From NCBI RefSeq assembly GCF_945859705.1, contig NC_079134.1:122760620-122824619 (forward strand): a stretch of 64,000 nucleotides of DNA, in the 5' to 3' direction. Under the pieces are notes generated by a model, which saw only the letters and a program-made list of their open reading frames with translations, searched no databases and had not been told where the DNA came from. The position numbers and the translations under genes were made by a program. This DNA comes from Episyrphus balteatus. Lineage: Eukaryota > Arthropoda > Insecta > Diptera > Syrphidae. Of this stretch, positions 55,946 through 64,000 are shown in pieces. Position 1 is the stretch's first letter. Each line of letters starts with the position of its first letter.

Positions 55946-58900
55946 TAAAACTAATATATTTTTGGTATTGGGTCCACCACACACTTAAGTGTATTGGCTC
56001 CACCACACACATAAGTGTGTTTAGTTTTCTTTTCAGTGTTTTGAATTCTTCACAGTTTAATATGTCCTTCTGAGCATTTTTGTTTAGACATGACATGAAG
56101 CAAGACATGAAGCAAATCATCAATGTCCTTAAGGCGTTCCAACTTTCTTTCTTCAATCTCAAGATTTTGCCTTTCTAATACTTCTCATCTTCTTTATTTT
56201 GATCCATAATAAATTCAAGTAATTTCACATTGCACCTAGATTGTGACCCAGATGGTATTTCTTTTTCGTCAATATCATTGTTTCTTGGATGATCTTCATT
56301 TAAATCAGCCGATAAAACTTGCAAAAATTATTTCATCATAAAGTTTTAAGGAATGTCTGCAATTTATTTTTCCGCTTTCATATACCATTTATCCTAAATT
56401 TTCCAACCACCCTAATTTTTTTATTTTAAAAAATTATTGGCACTGATCTAATTGCAATTTTGATGAACTAAATAATATAGAGATTGAAGCAAATTACAAA
56501 ACGCACAATCAACACAAAAAGCCGGTATACTGTATTTACAAAATTTGGGTTAATAAAATTGGGGTAACAAAAAACCATAACCATCTTCTTCTCATTATTT
56601 GTTAAATAAATACATACATTTGTATGTATGTGTTACTGATATAATGATATAAACATTAAAAAAAACATGAATGATTGTTTTTTTTACAACCGAACGGGCG
56701 GCTTGCTTGGCGGTGGGAGCGGACTAAACGACTTTGCGGCCGGCTGGAAGTCGTAATTTTTGTCCAAAAAAAAAAATATAAAATACGAAATTGTATGTCT
56801 GAATGTGGTCTACAAATTTTATGTTAATAATTTTTTCGATATTCATCACCCAAAAATAGATTATGTCAAAAAACAAATGGCATGTCCTAAATTTTTGACT
56901 TTTTTAATCGATATCTCGAAAACGATTCGTGATACATAAAAAATGTGTATGCATGAATTGTAGAACTCGTTAAAAGCTACAAAAAAGCTCCTTGTAAAAT
57001 TTTCGCATCTCCTCAGATAGCCGAGTTATTGTCAAAAAACCAATTTTATCCTTTTTTCAAAATGGCGGAAAAAGCTCATAGGAAATCTTGGTCGAAAACT
57101 TCAAGTTAAGCTTTTTTAAGCATCCTCTACAACATATCTAAAATTTAGTTTTCTCGGTCATTTTGCATTTCTAAGCCGTTTTTTCCGACATAATGACTGG
57201 CCTAGTTCATAGACATGAACGAAAACGAAATGTCGTGACAAAAATATATTTGTTTTCATTGACCTAAAGCCCAGTTTAAAAACATATAATTGTTGTTAGA
57301 AGGTGTTAAAATTTTGTTTTTATGTCCTCCGGGCTAAAGGAAATTAAAACAAAATGTTCATCAATTGTCTGATGCTCCGTAAAACAAAGTTCCATACAAC
57401 ACTTTTTTTTCCTTCGGCAAATTCTTTTTCATGTTCTCGCCTTGGGCTTTTTATCTTTACATTTGAGCTGCAAATATTTGCGTTTTACATTAATGAAAAA
57501 CCTGACATTTGTCATTTTTCATTAATGAAAGCTTTGCAGTCAGACTTGCCCAACCATGTTGAATCTTTTGTCTGGTTTGGATAACCTAAGCTTTTTTTTA
57601 TTTAAGTTTGAATGAACTTTCTACTTTATATACCTTTTATCATATTACCATATTAGAATACCATTAATTGATATCAAATTTAACTACATTTTTTTTTACT
57701 GCACTATAAAATGTTTGAACCAATCTGCACACGAACTAAAGGTTTCTTTGAATGTTCACCAAATAACAGCTTCCCACTTGGAATTCTTTTATTGATGCCT
57801 ACATATTACTTTTACTAAGTATGTATCTTATATCGCATTTAAAGTCAATTCATTAGATTGTGTCAAACTGTTTTATCACAGACCACCAACACGGAATCTC
57901 TTACAAAATTATGCTATTATTTATTTTCGAATAAAAACGCCTCAATCAAGTCATTTTTGACGAGCGTAGTGTAATAATGTTTTTATGGCTTTCAAACCTA
58001 GGTCATAAGAATATTTATGAGCATTCGTATAAAAGGTGCTGGTTACCAATATAATGATGGCTGTTTTTATCTTTTAACTTTAAATAAAGATATACGAAGT
58101 ATTTTCATTTAGATAAGAATTTTAAGTTAGAAGGAGAGATTATAAAAATATTATCTAAGCAATTTGTGAATATTGTAAAAACTACAATGTGTTAAAATAA
58201 ATCAATATGAATTTCGGCATAATAAAACATACCTACATATTCTTCTTCCAACATGATTTTCACAGGCGCTTCTAAACTTTTATTTCTTCAAATAAGAGAT
58301 AGCGATCAATTCTTCAACCGATATCGGTACCATGCAGTATGCACTTTTATGCTTTTTCATTGCAATCATAAGCTGATTGTATTCTTTTTCTCGTCTCTGT
58401 ATCCTGCCTGTGACTCTGAGGTTACAAGATTTGTCTTAGATATACATCGTCTTAGTGATACATCAAGCATAACTCTGCAGGAAGTTTAAGCCTTTGGAAA
58501 CAACTTGATGGTTAAGACTTTTTGTTTATGCACCACATGGTTGCGCTGAAAGTAAAATTAACTACTGATCACAGACGCAGATAGTGTATGGAATAACTTG
58601 GACAAAAGATATGGATAGTCATGTTGTTGTGAGGTATAAAAATGATTGCTTAGACAGCTACTGGAATGGAAGTGGTAAATTTTTTGTTTTGAATCACTGT
58701 GAAACAGCAGTAGCAAAGATTGTTAACAAGTTAATGGATGGGAATAGGTTAGAGGCGTTAATGGAAAATTGGTAAAACGTGAGTCTGACGCTTCATTTAG
58801 ACTGGTACAGCAAAAGAATTGGAGAAGCTGGAAGGGAATGGTTTCATTGTTAACCCAAAAGTTCAATCTTTCAATTGATTTTCAATCAATTTCGGATTAG

Positions 58901-59522
58901 AGTTGATGGTATCTTGGATAGTTTATATGTATGTACCTAATTTTAACTTAGAACACATCGCTGAGTAATAATGAATAAGGTCACAAGAGTCGTGAGAGCT
59001 TAGTTGCCTGACGCATTGCGGCCTTATTTTTATTTTGTAGGGCACTATTTCACTTTACCCATTACTGGCACGAGTTTTACAGCCTTTAAAACGTGTCGAC
59101 ACAGAAAGAGCGCTCCAACCATATCAACAAGATAGAGGACAAAACATGCTATATGCTGCCAGCGAACATTCGGATGGAGGAAAGGGCTTTCCGATTCTTT
59201 CATGATGATCTTGGCTCGAGCAGCTTGTACTCTAGCGATAAGGAAAAGCTCACTGGCCGGACGTTGAACCGCAACACTTTTTATCCGTATCATTACATGA
59301 AGGTACAACACCTACTCCTGATTCTGGTGACCAAGAACTGTGTCTGCAGTTTTGTATATGGATTCTGCGGATGAATAACGAAACCCAGATTTTATTTTCA
59401 ACTTTATTTGGACGAATGAAGCTATTTTTTGCTGCCAGGTGCCAGGTCAAACCAAGTCTAGCACATCAGAAAATAAAAATATTTTGTTTTCAAGGACGCA
59501 ATCACGACAAAAGTAGCCATTC
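55946..59522. other. Intergenic, nothing firmly assigned
   Basis: Several 60-93 codon frames exist on both strands (for example 57354-57584 and 59093-59374), with no domain or convincing splice structure. Sequence around 56900-57200 (gatatctcgaaaacgat, gccgagttatt) has the wording of dispersed noncoding repeats. Confidence 0.35.
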
Positions 59523-59831
59523 GTGCTTACAAAGCAGCAATCGGCAACAAGAACAACAGCAAAACTGGCGCGGCATGCGCAGCTCGTTGTGTTGCTCCTT
59601 TTGTACATAGAAAAGATAGAAGATGACCTCTTTGGGATTTTGGAGCAAACCTATCTTAAGCAACACAAATATACAATTAGTATTGAAGCTGGAAATGTTG
59701 AAGAAGCTGTAAGTTTTATTGATTATTTTTGTCGTTGTCGTTGACATAATTGTTTTTTTTTTTTCTTTTATTAGACTCAATTTTCACCACAGCGGGACAG
59801 TTTTGAATCTAGAAATAGAAACAGCTGTTGA
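59523..59831 (+). CDS. Possible two-exon coding fragment, unknown gene
   Basis: An open frame from 59523 contains DDLFGILEQTYLKQHKYTI and GNVEEA, and ends at a consensus donor GTAAGT (59709). A 66-bp intron with a good T-rich acceptor (ttttattag) ends at 59774. The next segment reads in the same phase TQFSPQRDSFESRNRNSC-stop. The splice signals are good, but the protein is not recognised and the upstream part is low-complexity. This could be chance. Confidence 0.25.
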
Positions 59832-62800
59832 AATGCAAACACCAGCATCATCTTCAAATACCATCCGAAGAACTGAAAGTCCTACTCTGATAAAGAAAAA
59901 AACGTCTTTGACTTAATATTACTTATTTTTTATTTGTTTCAATAAAAATAATGTACACTAAATCGATAGAAAATGTTGTAACGAACAATTAATAGCTTTA
60001 TTTTTTGTCGTAGGGCATTCTGAAGCCGAGTTATTTCCAAAAAACGATATTTTTGGGTGTTTTTGCACCGGTTTTTCGTGCGTTCATTTATTAATTGCTC
60101 GGTCATCTTTGGTGATAAAGAGTTGATTTTTTCTGTAAACTGGCTGCCATTTTGTTGTAACTCACTTTAATACAATGAAATTACATACAACGATAGAAAA
60201 TATTATAAGGAAGAGAATGTATGTTCATTTTTTGGTCTACGACATACTGAAGCAAAGATATTAGCTTGGAAGTAAAATCCCAAAAAATGCATTTTTGTGA
60301 ATAACTCCGCTAAAAAAATGATCAGGTGGTGAGAAATTGGGGTTAAGCCTTTTAAATATACCCCTATCGATCCATGAAATAAAAACTGACAGTGCCTCTG
60401 TGCACAAGGTTAGGCCCTTTTTTCCGACGCTTTGACTGGAGTACAGATTGTGCGAATAATAAATAACTTACATGTGCAACAGTGGAATCAACATCCACGA
60501 AGATTTACCGTGGGTTATCAACGTTATAATCAATTGGATTGCGTTAAATGTGTGAGGTGAGACGTGATAAACACCCATTTTCTTCAGAAAGATTTTACTA
60601 ATATTATAAAATGTAATTAGTGTTACACCTTACACTTGCACTTCAATGGTGAGCCGTGTAGTTAGGTTTCCGTTTCAGCCTTTTACAATAAAAAAAAGTG
60701 TGCAAAACATAAATAACTACGTATGGAAGAGTGAAAAAAAACACAGATTTATCAAAAGATCTCAAGGGCAAAAAACATAATAGCGCGATGCCGGACCACC
60801 TATAAAAATAGAAAAGGATTTACCTATAACAAAATAAAACGTCTTTTGTAATTTATTGATCAGACCATAAATAAATGTATATCTATAAATAAAACTGATC
60901 ACAGACATTGTCGTACATGCGTTTATGCGTACATATATGGAGTATACTCATCATTGTCAATATTTACAAGGATTTAAAAAATGTGTTTTTTTTCATCGTA
61001 GATTTAGATTGGAAGCCTTAAATCAGCTTTTTAAATCTTTGTCAAGAAACAATCAAGATCGTATGCCAAATATGATGTTATTTTACACTGAAAAAAAAAA
61101 AAATTAATAGCCAGATAGCCAAAAATTAAAAATAATTTCTGCAGGGACCAAAGTTAATATACTACAATGTATCTAGATTCTAGATATATAAACTTTATAA
61201 ATACTTGAGTACTCAACTTAATTTATTAAAGACAGAAAAGAAACTGTTTTCTCTATAATGTTCTCATTATTGAATTACAATTAAATATTGTTCATAGTTC
61301 ACGATTTTTTATTTTTTTTTTCTTATTATAAATTGGCGGGAAGGCCTGGTCCTGGATATAACTAACATAAATAAAATTTTAACACTACTTCGTCTTCTAT
61401 TGTCTGCTGAATCGAGGAAAAATGGTCGACTTAATGCTAAAAATCTTTTCCCTACTGATGGTTCATTGCCGAAAATTTTTCGATTTATGAAGAAGCTGTG
61501 TCAAATTTTAAAAAATATTTCAGTTACTTTGCATTCGATACAATCGACGAGAAATTTGAAGCTTTTAGAAGCCGATATATGTAGCTTTCGAAAGTATTCA
61601 CCGTCGAAGACAAATTAATGCGGTATGAACATGCTAAAGTAGTTTATATTTAAAGCTAACTTTATTAATACGTAAAGCCTGGTCTAAATAATATAAACAC
61701 AAGAATTAAGGGGGCCTAAATTTTAAATTTACCTCCATAGTAATCTGTTGTATTGAAGTTCCTCAAAAAAATCATTCTGCAGAAACAATAGTACAGGGGA
61801 AGGAAAAGCTATTTTGTGAATTCAAATCAGTGGCCTAATTTGTTTGAAAGATAAGTTGATAATATTAATGTCTTAACCTCTCACAATCTGGCATTAAGAG
61901 ATCACAGAGAATCCCTCAAGATATACCTTGATGGAAATTTTGATAACTTCTCAGATCTATGTATTCGTATTTTAATTGTTGTCTAGATAAAATCTAACGT
62001 TACGTAGCCACATGTAACGCATCAACGATAACAAAAAGAAAACATTATCATAGTTAAGATATTCAAAATTAGTTGGATAATTTGATGTCCAAAAATGTTA
62101 TAGAATCTATAGGGTCTTATACTTGATTGTATAAGAGATGCTATTCGAGTTGAACAAATAATGTCTATCGAATTAATATTTTGGAATGCATCAACCGGAA
62201 AAATACAAGAACATTTCATAATATTTTTAACTTTGTCTTAGACTGAGGCGAATATCTAGCAGTAGCAATATTAAAAGAGCTGGAAAAAATTTTCTGAGTA
62301 TACACAACTATCGAGCCGAAGGATACGACAGTGGTGTAAATGTGGTAGGCATAAACAATGAGGTAAGCACATGAGGTAATCCTCGAGCTTTTTTCATGTG
62401 ACAGGTGACACTGTGTGGCGAGCTAATACAAATTTTTATTATAAATTAAATACTAGCACATGAGTTTTATAAAAATTTAAGGCTGAACTATTTGATGGAA
62501 GTTGAAAGGACAATACCGTTCGGCGCATTCCGGAATCACCCGATGTTATGAGACAAAAAACATGCAGGATATTTTTCAATAGGTTTGGGAAGGAAAAGAT
62601 TTGGTCGGAGACTAGCTTCCTGAGCAATTTATTATGTAATTTATTATGTCACTTTTATAAAAGCTGGTAAAATTACTTTTGGATGAAAATTTTTAGGAAG
62701 GAGTGTCTCATTTTAATATAGTTTTGAAGAATATGCTGAGAGACATATTTAAGGCCCATTTGCTAATACGATACTTAAGAATTTAAGTATAACATAAATC

Positions 62801-63224
62801 CCTATGTTCCACATATTGCTTTGCACGAATTCAAACTTCATCCTAAATCCCAAAGTTCAACATAAATTAGGGGGAAGAAATAGTAGAACATAAGTTGTTA
62901 TTTTCTACTTAGCCCTTTTATTTTGTCAAAAAAAGAAACATTCTCCTTAAAAAAAATTTTTACACTTCATAGTTGGTAGTGATTGGTTTTGTTGTAATAA
63001 AAGGGGCAAATTTCGAACCTCTGTGAAGTGCATGAAACTTGAGAAATTCTTAAGAAAGACGTAAGTACAAATCATTGTTTAAACAATATATCTGTATATG
63101 GTACAAAAATTAAAATTGAATATTTTGTTAGAGAATTGCTTTGTAGATCTATTTCAATTTAAGTTTTTACAAAAATAATAACATAATTTAATTTTACGTG
63201 GGGTGTTCATAACTAGAATATAAT
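59832..63224. other. Intergenic, nothing assigned
   Basis: No supported gene. Around 60010-60430 there are blocks (gccgagttatttccaaaaaac, ccttttttccgacgctttgactgg) similar in wording to 57000-57200, so both may be fragments of one dispersed repeat. Confidence 0.35.
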
Positions 63225-63651
63225 GGGCACGTTCAAACAGCTATCGGATAGGCCATCTGGGATACCCGTATCTGGAATATCTCTTTGAACGAAAAGCTAT
63301 CCAGATAGCTTGCCAAAAAAAATATGAAAGTATTGCAAAGAGGAAATTGTTTCTTTTGAGCAAATTCGCGTTTTTTTATTGTTGCATAGTACTTGCACAA
63401 TCGATTTAACTTTAATTCTTGCAAATTTATTTTATATTCAAGCTGAATAATCGCGCGAATAGAAATCAAAATTAAAAATTGCCAAATATTTATCAGCTGA
63501 CGACTCGAATACCTGAGGTATACCAAAAATTCTCGGATACCTTCAGATTATTTTTTGACAGAAAATGGTTCGTTTCTTTGCTAATTTTTAACACTGTTTA
63601 CAACAACAAAAAGCTGTCCGATAGCTTTATGTTAACTGTTTGAACGTGCCC
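63225..63651. mobile_element. Harbinger-type MITE (427 bp), GGGCACGTTCAAACAG ends
   Basis: GGGCACGTTCAAACAG (63225) and CTGTTTGAACGTGCCC (ending 63651) are perfect complements, with AAT flanking both sides. A subterminal GCTATCGGATAG block recurs as its complement at the right end. GGGC-starting ends and a 3-bp duplication fit PIF/Harbinger. Confidence 0.85.
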
Positions 63652-63654
63652 AAT

Positions 63655-64000
63655 GTTCAACGAAACTCAGTGACCGACACTGGTGTCCATAACTGGCGCA
63701 ATTAGACACGTTTGATGATATTATTTATGGACACCGTTCTTTTTCTGCAGAATAGCAGTATAAAAGATCTCGCCGAATAGGCCCAATTATTTTCAAACCA
63801 CTTTTTGTTTGCTCCTAAGGCCTAGTTTACAGTTCACCGTGTAAAAAAACAAAAGATTCAAAGCATCGCGTAGCGCTTTTAAATAAGTTTATAAAGTGGG
63901 TTTCCTTTCGACTGTGTAAAATTACTTTAAAAAAGTGTTAAAGGAATCTGAAAACGATTCATTCGATTTATGCAAGGTGTGTGTATTGTTTGACAATCAT
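63655..64000. other. Window end, nothing assigned
   Basis: No gene or repeat recognised in the last 345 bases. Confidence 0.4.

Noticed and set aside
59045..59374. Overlapping 88- and 93-codon frames on opposite strands
   Set aside because: No domain, no splice context, and three frames look equally protein-like.

Overview
The window is A+T-rich insect nuclear DNA, most likely from a fly (Diptera). I infer this from two spliced genes with mostly 50-70 bp GT-AG introns and from the mix of Tc1/mariner, piggyBac, hAT and PIF/Harbinger debris. No tRNA, rRNA or CRISPR array was seen. Only about 3.5 kb belongs to recognisable host genes. Most of the rest is mobile DNA, much of it inserted inside other mobile DNA.

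Host genes. (1) A six-exon carboxylesterase-family gene on the minus strand (17148 to 15280, 527 residues). Its nucleophile Ser is replaced by Asp (GYDAG) and its oxyanion-hole motif reads HGGR, while the Glu and His of the triad remain. (2) Eight 3' exons of a minus-strand coiled-coil gene that I assign to CFAP53/CCDC11, an axonemal protein (23569 to 21927). The first exon or exons, about 60-70 residues, were not found. Two weaker exon candidates lie at 40514-40627 (-) and about 59523-59831 (+).

Layout. 1-9.4 kb: a cgtccaa-type tandem repeat, a 3.0 kb near-perfect foldback (2551-5581) and small inverted-repeat elements. 9.9-14.6 kb: broken piggyBac and Tc1 transposases, plus a remnant with SDACVGQNRN and RGHSFLECDRNFG motifs. 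One piggyBac piece is interrupted by a hAT-type MITE flanked by TATGAAAC repeats. 15-17 kb: the esterase. 20-21.3 kb: a hAT-like element (GCCGATGG target duplication) holding another MITE. 21.9-23.6 kb: the CFAP53-like gene. 23.9-28.9 kb: a hAT-like element with a foldback inside it, then a second foldback and MITEs.

29032-40196 is the most striking segment. A 14-bp hAT-type terminal inverted repeat (CAGGGGCGGACTGG) and a perfect 8-bp duplication (TCTCCAAG) bracket 11.2 kb. Inside are a 125-bp satellite with an 882-bp higher-order repeat; a second hAT-like element (CCCCTATG duplication) that split the satellite and carries a foldback with 171-bp repeats and a transposase remnant; and two long palindromes.

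42057-45026 is a PIF/Harbinger element (CTG duplication) with a decayed transposase. It has a hAT MITE (TTATATAG duplication) and a 70-bp loopless palindrome inside, and it appears to sit in an older Harbinger-like gene. 45-64 kb holds Tc1 scraps, a TTAA-flanked piggyBac-type MITE (51702-52774), GAGCTGAGCTG repeats, a Harbinger-type MITE near the end, and long stretches where I recognise nothing.

The unifying theme is an unusual density of long inverted repeats and nested insertions whose order can be read from exact target-site duplications. All family names rest on motifs and terminal structure read by eye; no database search was possible.
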